From NCBI RefSeq assembly GCF_024648885.1, contig NZ_JANBBF010000012.1:186001-250000 (forward strand): DNA of 64,000 bases, read 5' to 3'. Positions within the stretch are counted from its first letter, which is position 1. Each line of letters begins with the position of its first letter. The DNA comes from Prauserella salsuginis. GTDB taxonomy: Bacteria > Actinomycetota > Actinomycetes > Mycobacteriales > Pseudonocardiaceae. Below, piece after piece: positions 24,766 to 32,513 of this stretch. The notes under the pieces were generated by a model. It saw nothing but the letters and a program-made list of their open reading frames with translations, was not told the origin of the DNA and did not search any database. Both the position numbers and the translations under genes were made by a program.

Positions 24766-26727
24766 GTGCAGTTCTATCTTGACGGCTACAAGCCGGGGGA
24801 TCCGTTCGTCGAGGAGCCCCATCCGTCGGTGGCCAAGCGCCTGTCGGGCCTGCCGGAGGAAGCTGATGTGGTGATCATCGGCTGTGGTCCTGCCGGGTTG
24901 GTGCTGGCGGCTCAACTGGCCCAGTTCCCCGAGCTGCGCACGGTGATCGTCGACCGACGGGACGGACCGCTCGAGGTGGGCCAAGCGGACGGGGTCGCCT
25001 GCCGCACGGTGGAGATGTTCGAGGCGTTCGGGCTGGCCGACCGGTTGGTCCACGAGGGGTACCAGGTCAACGAGGTGACGTTCTGGCGGCCGGACCCCGA
25101 GCGCAGCGGGTCGATCGTGCGCACCGGCCGGGTCGACGACGTGGAGGAGGGCATCTCCGAGATGCCGCACATGATCGTCAACCAGGCTCGGATGCTGGCC
25201 TACCTGCGTGAGCACATGCGCCGGTCGGCTGCCCGCGCCGAGCCGTTCTACGGGCTGCACGTGACCGACGTGCGTGTCGACACCGCCGACGCCGATGAGC
25301 ACCCGGTCACAGTCGAGCTGCAGCACGTCGAGAATCTCGAGCCGACCGGTGAGACGTCGACGATCCGCGCGAAATACGTGGTCGGTTGTGACGGTTCGCG
25401 CAGCGGGACCCGGGAAGCCATCGGGCGCCGCCTCGAGGGCGATGCCACCGACAGCTCCTGGGGTGTGCTGGACGTCCTCGCCGTGACCGATTTCCCCGAT
25501 ATCCGGCTCAAGTCGGCCATCCACTCCGAGCAGGGCAGCATCCTGATCATTCCGCGAGAAGGTGGGTACCTGGTCCGGCTCTACATCGAGCTCGACAACG
25601 ACCGCGACGGCGAGATGCTGCGCAATCGCAGCGCGACGCCGGAGAAACTCGCCGCGGTCGCCAACCGGATCCTGCACCCGTACTCGATCGACGTGAAGCA
25701 CGTCGGCTGGTGTGCGGTCTACGAGATCGGCCAGCGACTCTGCGACCGGTTCGACGACGTCCCCGACGGCGAATCCGACACCCGTCTGCCGCGGGTGTTC
25801 ATCGCCGGCGACGCCTGCCACACGCACAGTGCGAAGGCAGGGCAGGGCATGAACGTGTCGATGGCCGACGCCTGGAACCTCGGGTGGAAGCTGGGGACGG
25901 TGCTGCGCGGGACGTCACCCGCCGAGGTGTTGCGCACCTACTCCGAGGAGCGGCAGCGGGTTGCTCAGCAGCTCATCGATTTCGACCGAGAGTTCGCGGC
26001 GTTGTTCAGCGCCCACTCGGATGACGGCGAGGGCGGAGCGGACCCGGAGCGTTTCCAGCGCTATTTCCGAGAGCAGGGCCGGTTCACCGCCGGGGTCGCG
26101 GTGCGCTACGGGCCGTCCATCCTCACCGCGGCATCACCTCACCAGAGCTTGGCGGACGGGTTCTCGCTGGGAATGCGGTTCCACTCGGCGCCGGTCATCC
26201 GGCTGGCCGACGCCAAGCCCGTGCACCTCGGGCACGCGGCCCGTGCCGACGGTGCGTGGCGCCTCTACGTGTTCGCCGACCGGGCACACCCGGCCAGCTC
26301 CGACTCACGGCTGCGGGATGTAGCCGGGTTCTTGGCCTCGGCGAAATCGCCGATCACCCGGTTCACGCCGCCCGGCGCCGACCCCGACTCGGTGATCGAT
26401 GTCCGTGCCGTGCTGCAGCAAGGGCATCGCGACGTCACCGTCGACGATCTGCCGCCGGTTTTCCTGCCCCGCAAGGGGCCGTTCGAGCTCGTCGACTACG
26501 AGAAGGTCTTCTGCGCCGATTCGGCCGACGACATCTTCGACCTGCGCGGCCTGGACCGGGATCGCGGAGCCCTCGTCGTCGTTCGGCCGGATCAGTACGT
26601 CGCCAACGTCCTGCCTCTCGACGCACACGACGAACTCATCGAGTTCCTCCGCTCCGCGCTGGTCGAGGTCGCAACGCCGATGGCTCCGTCCGGCCAGGAC
26701 GAGCTCGACGCAGTGACAACGTCTTGA
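24766..26727 (+). CDS. FAD-dependent aromatic hydroxylase, phenol hydroxylase / 3-hydroxybenzoate 4-monooxygenase type
   Basis: 653 residues from a GTG at 24766 with AGGAGG about 11 nt upstream. Group A flavoprotein monooxygenase: FAD motif VVIIGCGPAGLVLAAQLAQF at about 35, the DG motif YVVGCDGSRSGTREAIG around 205, and the GD motif RVFIAGDACHTHSAKAGQGM around 345. A C-terminal thioredoxin-like domain (about 460-640) gives the length typical of phenol hydroxylase and MobA rather than the 400-residue p-hydroxybenzoate enzymes. It would ortho-hydroxylate a phenolic ring with NADPH and O2. Ring-cleavage genes are not in the window, but vanAB 6 kb away also makes a catecholic acid. Confidence 0.87.
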   Translation: MQFYLDGYKPGDPFVEEPHPSVAKRLSGLPEEADVVIIGCGPAGLVLAAQLAQFPELRTVIVDRRDGPLEVGQADGVACRTVEMFEAFGLADRLVHEGYQVNEVTFWRPDPERSGSIVRTGRVDDVEEGISEMPHMIVNQARMLAYLREHMRRSAARAEPFYGLHVTDVRVDTADADEHPVTVELQHVENLEPTGETSTIRAKYVVGCDGSRSGTREAIGRRLEGDATDSSWGVLDVLAVTDFPDIRLKSAIHSEQGSILIIPREGGYLVRLYIELDNDRDGEMLRNRSATPEKLAAVANRILHPYSIDVKHVGWCAVYEIGQRLCDRFDDVPDGESDTRLPRVFIAGDACHTHSAKAGQGMNVSMADAWNLGWKLGTVLRGTSPAEVLRTYSEERQRVAQQLIDFDREFAALFSAHSDDGEGGADPERFQRYFREQGRFTAGVAVRYGPSILTAASPHQSLADGFSLGMRFHSAPVIRLADAKPVHLGHAARADGAWRLYVFADRAHPASSDSRLRDVAGFLASAKSPITRFTPPGADPDSVIDVRAVLQQGHRDVTVDDLPPVFLPRKGPFELVDYEKVFCADSADDIFDLRGLDRDRGALVVVRPDQYVANVLPLDAHDELIEFLRSALVEVATPMAPSGQDELDAVTTS

Positions 26728-26832
26728 CGGCCAGGTCGGCGGTGTCGTTTCTTGCGGAGGCGACGACGTGGGGATCGCGGGAGGGCGTGCCGGATGTGGA
26801 TCGTCGAGGAGTTTCCGGGTGTGCTCGGTGAG

Positions 26833-27039
26833 TCACGCGACGCGGAGTTCGGTGTCGTCGACGGTGACGATGTCGCCGCGCACGAGTTGTCTGCCGCGGC
26901 GGTGTTCGGTTTCGCCGTTGACGTGGATGCGGCCGTCCTCGAGTAGTGATCGCACGTCGGAACCGATGTCGATCAGGCCTGCGAGTTTCAGGAACTGGCC
27001 GAGTCGGATGGAGTCGGTGCTGACCGGAACGTCTTCCAT
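26833..27039 (-). CDS. Small S4-domain RNA-binding protein
   Basis: 68 residues from the ATG at 27039. Nearly all of it is one S4 fold: IRLGQFLKLAGLIDIGSDVR, then EDGRIHVNGETEHRRGRQLV and GDIVTVDD. Stand-alone S4 proteins of this size (YbcJ/YaaA-like) bind structured RNA, often linked to ribosome or DNA-replication genes. Here it is an isolated gene surrounded by fragments, convergent with the flavin hydroxylase. Role not deducible from context. Confidence 0.8.
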   Translation of the reverse strand: MEDVPVSTDSIRLGQFLKLAGLIDIGSDVRSLLEDGRIHVNGETEHRRGRQLVRGDIVTVDDTELRVA

Positions 27040-27084
27040 TCGGTCATCATCTCGCGCACCTGGTGCCGGTTCTCGGCAGGGCCC

Positions 27085-27194
27085 AGTCCGTGCGCCGTGA
27101 GGGTGTTTTCGGCTGTGGGTTTGAGAACCGTCGTGCAACCGGCCGACAGCGCGGGGGCGATCTCGCCCGGGATCACGTCGATCACAGCACTCAC
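27085..27194 (-). pseudogene. Aldehyde dehydrogenase fragment
   Basis: VIPGEIAPALSAGCTTVLKP followed by TAENTLTAHGLG matches the cofactor-binding stretch of ALDHs (APALAAGCTVVLKPSE-type). No other part of an ALDH is present on either side; the sequence upstream already belongs to a plus-strand transporter remnant. A truncated relic. Confidence 0.55.
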
Positions 27195-27224
27195 CCAAGC
27201 TGCCGTCTATCGCGTCGCCCCGAC

Positions 27225-27530
27225 AGGGCCGGAATCGCCTCGGCGATCCTCAACTCTGCGCAGCACATCGGGGTTGCACTTGGCCTTCCTGTCCTGGCCG
27301 GTGTCGCCGCGACCGTCACCGCGCAGCCGCGGAACGAAGCTCTCGACACCGCGAACGCGCTCGTCGCCGGTTACGGAACGGCCCTGCTCGTCGCCGCCGG
27401 CATACTCCTGGCCGCCGAGGCGTTTGCACTGCTGATCCTCAGCTCACCGGGAAACACCGATGGTGAGCCAGAGGGTGCCGTCCGGCTCGTTGACACAGGC
27501 TGTGAGTGCGCGTGCTGTGCTGGACGGTGA
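27225..27530 (+). pseudogene. C-terminal fragment of an MFS (DHA2-type) exporter
   Basis: AGIASAILNSAQHIGVALGL then PVLAGVAATVTAQP, and after a spacer ALVAGYGTALLVAAGILLAA: this is the last two-helix hairpin pair of 14-TM EmrB/QacA-like transporters. The preceding 12 helices are absent; the frame upstream is unrelated DNA. A deletion remnant abutting the ALDH fragment. Confidence 0.6.
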
Positions 27531-27811
27531 TGAGTGGTGGGTTCGCCTGGACCAGTCACGGTCGGCGTGAACCACCACGCCGGCGTCTCGTCGGCGCCGC
27601 GGTAGAACTTGCGGGCGGCTCGCAACACCGTCGGTGCAAGTCTGATCCGGTCCACCCTTGTGAACTGCCGCGTTCGCACGATCGCCCCGGTACGGACCAC
27701 TCCTGCGTGGTGGCTCGGTCGGAGTATCTGCCGCCCGAGGGATAGCGCTTTCAGCGATGATCCCGTTACGCTGGCGGCGTTCTCAAGAATCCCAATGGAG
27801 GGAGGCGCACC
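27531..27811. other. Region upstream of pqqA
   Basis: No supported gene. A minus-strand frame spanning about 27531-27760 contains protein-like text (RIRLAPTVLRAARKFYRGAD) but no recognisable domain or start. The pqq promoter must lie near its right end, before the GGAGGGAGG ribosome-binding site. Confidence 0.45.
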
Positions 27812-27910
27812 ATGGTCGAGTCGGGCGAGCTTCAGGTCTGGACCACTCCGGACTTCCAGGAGTACGAGACCTCGCCGGAGGTCACGGCATACTTCGGCCG
27901 TATGGAGTGA
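27812..27910 (+). CDS. pqqA: PqqA, pyrroloquinoline quinone precursor peptide
   Basis: 32 codons, ATG 27812 to TGA 27908-27910, behind a strong GGAGGGAGG site. The peptide ends with EYETSPEVTAYFGRME. The PEVTAY core supplies the Glu-x3-Tyr pair that PqqE crosslinks to make PQQ, and the sequence W-T-x-P-x-F before it matches the usual PqqA N-terminal part (KPxF-type). It is slightly longer than the 23-residue enterobacterial peptide. It is directly followed by a hairpin and then by pqqC, D, E and B. Confidence 0.92.
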   Translation: MVESGELQVWTTPDFQEYETSPEVTAYFGRME

Positions 27911-27920
27911 CGAGTGTTTT

Positions 27921-27967
27921 GGCGTGGCCGACAGGAAAGCGCTTACAAGTTTCCCGTCGGCCACGCC
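27921..27967 (+). terminator. Hairpin between pqqA and pqqC (attenuator-like)
   Basis: A 12-bp perfect stem (27921-27932 with 27956-27967, GGCGTGGCCGAC/GTCGGCCACGCC) continues after one A-C mismatch as 5 more pairs (GGAAA/TTTCC), with an 11-nt loop. No T tract follows. It starts 10 nt after the pqqA stop. Such a structure would protect or partly terminate the pqqA message so that the precursor peptide is made in excess over the enzymes. Confidence 0.75.
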
Positions 27968-27989
27968 TCACCGACCCGGAAGGACGGCA

Positions 27990-28697
27990 GTGCGGCCGAT
28001 GGAGCCGAAGTCACCGATGACCGAGCAGGCCTTCGTCGCGGAGCTCAAGGAACTCTCGCACCGCTACTGGGGCGCCCATCCGTTCCATCACCGGATGCAC
28101 GCCGGTGAGCTGACCGAGAACGAGCTGCGGATCTGGGCCGCCAACCGCTGGTACTACCAGCGCATGCTGCCGCAGAAGGACGCGGCGATCATCAGCAACT
28201 GCCCGCTGCCGGAGGTGCGCAGGCAGTGGCTCGACCGAATCGTCTACCACGACGGCCGCGCCGAGGGCGAGGGCGGAGCCGAGCGCTGGCTGCGCCTGTG
28301 CTCGGCGGTCGGCCTCGACCGTGGGGAGGTGCTGGACGAGCGCCACGTCGCGGCGGGCGTGCGGTTCGCCGTCGACGCGTACGTGAACTTCGCGCGCACC
28401 AAGCCATGGGTCGAGGCCGTCGCCTCCGGGCTCACGGAGATGTTCTCCGGGCACCTCATGCGCCGCCGGGTCGGCGACATGCTGGCGTGTTACGAGTGGA
28501 TCCGCAGCGAGGACCTGGCCTACTTCACGAACCGGATCGACGCCGTGAGCGGCGAGGGCGAGGAGACACTCGCGATCGTCGTGGCCCACTGCGTCACCCG
28601 CGAACAGCAGGAGGCTGCCGTGGCGGCACTGTCGTTCAAGTGCGATGTGCTGTGGTCGATGCTCACCGCCATCGAGCACGCGGCGGGGAAAGCGTGA
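27990..28697 (+). CDS. pqqC: PqqC, pyrroloquinoline-quinone synthase
   Basis: 235 residues from the GTG at 27990 (AAGGA 5 nt upstream); ATG at 27999 or 28017 are alternatives. All-helical PqqC/TENA-like oxidase that carries out the final ring closure and eight-electron oxidation with O2. Conserved segments: YWGAHPFHHRMHAGELTENE, the WAANRWYYQRMLPQKDAAII helix, SAVGLDRGEV, and HCVTREQQEAAVAALSFKCD near the end. Length is close to that of studied PqqC proteins. It overlaps pqqD by GTGA. Confidence 0.93.
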   Translation: MRPMEPKSPMTEQAFVAELKELSHRYWGAHPFHHRMHAGELTENELRIWAANRWYYQRMLPQKDAAIISNCPLPEVRRQWLDRIVYHDGRAEGEGGAERWLRLCSAVGLDRGEVLDERHVAAGVRFAVDAYVNFARTKPWVEAVASGLTEMFSGHLMRRRVGDMLACYEWIRSEDLAYFTNRIDAVSGEGEETLAIVVAHCVTREQQEAAVAALSFKCDVLWSMLTAIEHAAGKA

Positions 28698-28945
28698 CGC
28701 CCCGCCTGTGCCGCGGCGTGCGGCTGACCTACGACCACACCAGGCAGACCCACGTGCTGTTGTTCCCCGAGGGGGTGCTGATGCCCAACGCGACCGCGGC
28801 CGCCGTACTCGAACTGTGCGACGGCGAGCGGACGGTGCCCGACATCGCCGCGGCGCTCGGCGAGCGCTACGCGGAGGTGCGCGAAGACGACGTCGGCGAC
28901 GTGCTCGCCAGGCTCGTCGATCGGCGGGTGGTCGAATGGGCGTGA
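28694..28945 (+). CDS. pqqD: PqqD, PqqA chaperone (RiPP recognition element)
   Basis: 83 residues, GTG at 28694 overlapping the pqqC stop. PqqD fold: RLCRGVRLTYDHTRQTHVLL, then a turn FPEGVLMPNATAAAVLELCD and the winged-helix-like GERTVPDIAAALGERY. It binds the precursor peptide and delivers it to PqqE. It overlaps pqqE by 10 nt; tight coupling of D and E is common and they are fused in some organisms. Confidence 0.92.
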   Translation: MTPRLCRGVRLTYDHTRQTHVLLFPEGVLMPNATAAAVLELCDGERTVPDIAAALGERYAEVREDDVGDVLARLVDRRVVEWA

Positions 28946-30021
28946 CCGAAGGGGTGCAGCCGCCGCTGGGCATGCTCGCCGAGCTGACCCACCGCTGCCC
29001 GCTGCACTGTCCGTACTGCTCGAACCCCGTCGAACTGGTCACGCGCGAACGGGAACTGGGCACCGACGAGTGGTGCTCGGTGCTCGATCAGGCCCGCGAC
29101 CTCGGCGTCCTGCAGGTGCACCTGTCCGGCGGCGAGCCACTGGCCAGGCCCGATCTGCCCGAGCTGGTCACCCGCGCGTCCGACCTCGGCTGCTACGTCA
29201 ACCTCGTGACCAGCGGGCTCGGACTCACCGAGGCACGCCTCGCCGACCTCGTGGACCGGGGACTCGCGCACGTCCAGCTGTCCGTGCAGGGCGCCGACGC
29301 CGAGCGGGCGAACCTGCTCTCGGGTGCGAAGGCCCACGACCACAAGCTCACCGCCGCGGAACTGGTGAAGCGGTTCGAGCTGCCGCTGAGCGTCAACGTC
29401 GTACTGCACCGGGCCAACCACGACCAGCTGGAGGGCATGATCGCGCTCGCCGAGCGCATGGGCGCCGACCGGCTCGAACTGGCAAACACGCAGTTCTACG
29501 GCTGGGCCCTGCGCAACCGCGACGCGCTACTGCCGACCCGTGAGCAGCTCGCGGCTGCGGAGCCGGTGGTGCGGGCCGCGACCGAGCGGCTCCGAGGCTC
29601 GATGCAGGTCGTCTATGTGCTCTCCGACTACTACGAGCAGTACCCCAAGCCGTGCATGTCCGGCTGGGGCGCGCAGCAGCTGACCGTCGCTCCGGACGGC
29701 ACCGTGCTGCCCTGCCCCGCGGCCACGACCATCACGACGTTGTCGCTGGAGAACGTGCGGGAGCGGCCGCTGGCGGAGATCTGGTACGACTCGGAGTCCT
29801 TCAACGCCTATCGGGGTGAGGACTGGATGCGCGAACCGTGCCGAACGTGCGAGCGGCGCACCATCGATTTCGGTGGCTGCCGCTGCCAGGCGTTCCAGCT
29901 CACCGGCGACGCGGCGGCGGCCGACCCGGTGTGCCGCCGCTCGCCCGACCGCGGACTGGTGGACGCGCTGCTGGAGGCGCCGCACGGCTCCAACGAGTTC
30001 GTGATGCGGGGTATGCGGTGA
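28936..30021 (+). CDS. pqqE: PqqE, radical SAM/SPASM PqqA crosslinking enzyme
   Basis: 361 residues from the ATG at 28936 (a GTG at 28942 is possible). The radical SAM cluster motif is C21-x3-C25-x2-C28 (RCPLHCPYCSNP), followed by the SAM-binding VHLSGGEPLARPDL. The C-terminal SPASM domain provides cysteines for auxiliary clusters: KPCMSGWG, LPCPAATT, EPCRTCERR and GGCRCQ. It makes the Glu-Tyr carbon-carbon bond in PqqA. The RCPLHCPYCSNPVEL context separates PqqE from the related mycofactocin maturase. Confidence 0.95.
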   Translation: MGVTEGVQPPLGMLAELTHRCPLHCPYCSNPVELVTRERELGTDEWCSVLDQARDLGVLQVHLSGGEPLARPDLPELVTRASDLGCYVNLVTSGLGLTEARLADLVDRGLAHVQLSVQGADAERANLLSGAKAHDHKLTAAELVKRFELPLSVNVVLHRANHDQLEGMIALAERMGADRLELANTQFYGWALRNRDALLPTREQLAAAEPVVRAATERLRGSMQVVYVLSDYYEQYPKPCMSGWGAQQLTVAPDGTVLPCPAATTITTLSLENVRERPLAEIWYDSESFNAYRGEDWMREPCRTCERRTIDFGGCRCQAFQLTGDAAAADPVCRRSPDRGLVDALLEAPHGSNEFVMRGMR

Positions 30022-30899
30022 GAGCGGTCCTGCTCGGCACGGCCGCGGGCGGCGGGGTCCCCCAATGGAACTGCGCGTGCGCGAACTGCGAGGCCGTGCG
30101 CGACGGGAGTGCCCCGGCCCGCACGCAGGACTGTCTCGCGGTCAGCGCCGACGGCCGAGCCTGGTACCTGCTGAACGCGTCGCAGGACATCCGCACGCAG
30201 CTGACCTCCTGCGCGGCCTTCCGGCCGGGGCCGGGGCCGAGGGAGACGCCGCTGCGGGGAGTGTTGCTCACCGACGGCGAGCTCGACCACACGCTGGGAC
30301 TGTTCCAGCTCAAGGAAGCCGCCGGCCTCCGCGTGTGGGCCCCCGACGCGGTAGCGGCGACCGTGCCGGCGAGGGAGATCGTGGCTCGCTACCACGGCTG
30401 GGAATGGCCTCGGCTGGAGGAGAAGTTCGAACTCGACGGGCTGGTGGTCACGGTGCTGCCGGTGAGCGACAAACGCCCGAAGTACGCCGGGGAATCGACC
30501 CTCGACGGTCCGTGGGTCGTGGCGTACCGGATCGAGGACCCGGCGACCGGTGGCTCGCTCGTGTACGCGCCGTGCGTGGCGCAGTGGCCCGCCGGGTTCG
30601 ACGACTTCTGTGCGGGGGCGAGCTGTGTGCTGCTGGACGGTTCTTTCTTCGCCCCGGACGAGATGGCGGGCGCGACGGCCGGGGGCGTCGGCTCCGGCGC
30701 CCAGCTCGCGATGGGTCACCTGCCGATGGCGGGCGAGCACGGCAGCCTCGCACGCATCCGGCGTTCGCGGGGCACCCGTTGGCTGTACACGCACCTCAAC
30801 AACACGAATCCGGTGCTGAACCCGGCGTCGCCGGAGCACGCGGCCCTTGTCGAAGCAGGCGCCGAGCTGCCACCGGACGGCACGGAACTGGTCCTCTGA
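30018..30899 (+). CDS. pqqB: PqqB, metallo-beta-lactamase-fold oxygenase of PQQ synthesis
   Basis: 293 residues, GTG at 30018 overlapping the pqqE stop. N-terminus VLLGTAAGGGVPQWNCACAN with the zinc-ribbon-like cysteines CACANC, the active-site region LLTDGELDHTLGLFQL, and a late HLPMAGEHGSL and YTHLNNTNPVL. PqqB hydroxylates the crosslinked Glu-Tyr intermediate. It is placed last here, whereas most bacteria have it second. No pqqF/G protease follows, so processing of PqqA must use a protease elsewhere. Confidence 0.93.
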   Translation: MRAVLLGTAAGGGVPQWNCACANCEAVRDGSAPARTQDCLAVSADGRAWYLLNASQDIRTQLTSCAAFRPGPGPRETPLRGVLLTDGELDHTLGLFQLKEAAGLRVWAPDAVAATVPAREIVARYHGWEWPRLEEKFELDGLVVTVLPVSDKRPKYAGESTLDGPWVVAYRIEDPATGGSLVYAPCVAQWPAGFDDFCAGASCVLLDGSFFAPDEMAGATAGGVGSGAQLAMGHLPMAGEHGSLARIRRSRGTRWLYTHLNNTNPVLNPASPEHAALVEAGAELPPDGTELVL

Positions 30900-31061
30900 C
30901 CGCAATACCCCTCGGCTGTCGGAGCCGCCGACTAGTCGCCCGGTGCCGGACCCGTCCGATCGCGCCCGCCGTTGAGCCGGGTGCCTCCCGCCGCCGCTCG
31001 CTGTTCCACGCGCGGCGGTCCGGCAGACGCGCACCGGCGTCGACGAACACGGGAACCTCGT

Positions 31062-31107
31062 CCGGTGAGGTGCCTCGGACCGCGTTCGGCCCGAGGCACC
31101 TCACCGG
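31062..31107. terminator. Bidirectional terminator between pqqB and vanK
   Basis: Perfect 17-bp stem (31062-31078 with 31091-31107) and a 12-nt loop, between two convergent operons. Very GC-rich, no T tract, as is usual for actinobacterial terminators. The rest of 30900-31143 shows no gene. Confidence 0.8.
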
Positions 31108-31143
31108 CGGTATCAGAGGTGACGTTCCGCCGGTCGCCGGAAC

Positions 31144-32478
31144 TCAGACCGCATCGCGTTCCTTCATCGCCGGCGCGGACTCCGGGTCGTGGCGGCGTAG
31201 CCCGACCAGGACGATGGCGCAGATCGCAACCACGGCGGCGGCACCGACGTAGAGCTGGGTCGCCGAGGCGCCCGCGTCGTTGAGCATCCCCGCGACGGTC
31301 GGCGACAGGATGGCGCCGATCCGGCCCATGCCGAGCGCCCAGCCCATGCCGACGCTGCGGAGGTGTGCCGGATACAGCGGCGGTCCGACGGTGTAGGCAC
31401 CGGCGATGCAGCCGTTGATGAGTGCACCGACGAGTACGCCGATTCCGAACCCGAGCCACAGGACCGAGGTGCTCAAGATGAAGACGACCATCATCGCGGC
31501 GGCGAGCAGCGAGAACCCGATCAGGACGACCCGTGGCGTACGTATCCGGGCGGCGACGCCGTAGAGCACCGAGCCGACGGTGCCGCCGATCGAGATCGCC
31601 ATCCCGGCGGTGACCGCGGCGCTTTCCGAAAGCCCGTCCTCGACCAGCAGGGTGGGAGTCCAGCTGTTGACGAAGTAGAAGCCGAACATGATCGTGATGA
31701 AGACGGCCCAGAGCAGGATCGTCGGGGTGAGCAACTGCTTGAGCCACCCCGAGCCGGTCCGCCCGGCGGTCTCCCGCGCCGAGGCGGCCTCGTCGAGTTC
31801 GGCCCAGCTGACGGAACCCATCTTCATCCGTGCCAGCGTCCGGTTGATGCGTTCCAGAGCGCCCTGTGGGCGACGCTGCTCGAGGTAGGCGACCGATTCG
31901 GGCAGGAGGAGTGCGATCACCACGAGAGCGAGCAGGGTGGCGAACCCGCCTGCGTAGAAGACGATCCGCCAGTCACCGCCCACTGCCGCCTTCGCGACCA
32001 CGCTCGCCACGGTGGCGCCGATGCCGTAGCCGGCGGTGAAGATGCCGATGGCGAGCCCGCGATTCTTCGTGTTCGAGAACTCGCTGGTCATCACGTTGGA
32101 GCTGGCCAGAATACCGCCGACGCCGATACCGGTGACCAGGCGGAACACGCCCATCACCGGCATGGACGGGGCCATGGCGGCACCGAACATGCCGATCGTG
32201 CCGAGGGCGAGGCTGATCAGGATGAGCGGGCGACGGCCGATCAGGTCGGCGAAGGGCGCGAGCAGCATCGAACCCAGTGCCATACCGATCAGCCCGACCG
32301 AGACCAGCAGCCCGAACTCCGAACCGCTCAGGCCGAACTCGTCGGTTACCGAGGGACCCGTGAAGGCGACAGCCATGACGTCGAAGCCGTCGAGACAGTT
32401 CATGAAGGTGCAGAGCGCGACGATCAGCCATTGATAGCCGGACATCGGCGCCGCGCCGATACGTTCAGTGATGTTCAT
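31144..32478 (-). CDS. vanK: MFS aromatic acid:H+ symporter (AAHS family), VanK-like
   Basis: 444 residues from the ATG at 32478, 12 predicted helices. TM1 carries the AAHS aspartate motif NCLDGFDVMAVAFTGPSV; the loop 2-3 signature is GPFADLIGRRPL-like (LAPFADLIGRRPLILI); and LPESVAYLEQRRPQGALERI in the central loop is typical. It is third in a vanA-vanB-transporter run, the arrangement of the Corynebacterium glutamicum vanABK operon, so vanillate or a similar methoxy/hydroxybenzoate is the likely cargo. Confidence 0.85.
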   Translation of the reverse strand: MNITERIGAAPMSGYQWLIVALCTFMNCLDGFDVMAVAFTGPSVTDEFGLSGSEFGLLVSVGLIGMALGSMLLAPFADLIGRRPLILISLALGTIGMFGAAMAPSMPVMGVFRLVTGIGVGGILASSNVMTSEFSNTKNRGLAIGIFTAGYGIGATVASVVAKAAVGGDWRIVFYAGGFATLLALVVIALLLPESVAYLEQRRPQGALERINRTLARMKMGSVSWAELDEAASARETAGRTGSGWLKQLLTPTILLWAVFITIMFGFYFVNSWTPTLLVEDGLSESAAVTAGMAISIGGTVGSVLYGVAARIRTPRVVLIGFSLLAAAMMVVFILSTSVLWLGFGIGVLVGALINGCIAGAYTVGPPLYPAHLRSVGMGWALGMGRIGAILSPTVAGMLNDAGASATQLYVGAAAVVAICAIVLVGLRRHDPESAPAMKERDAV

Positions 32479-32513
32479 GCAGGCGTCCAGATGTGAGGGA
32501 CCGGTGAGCCGGT

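Noticed and set aside
27812-30899. Mycofactocin cluster
   Set aside because: The precursor has the PqqA Glu-x3-Tyr core, and genuine PqqC and PqqB proteins are present; mycofactocin has neither.
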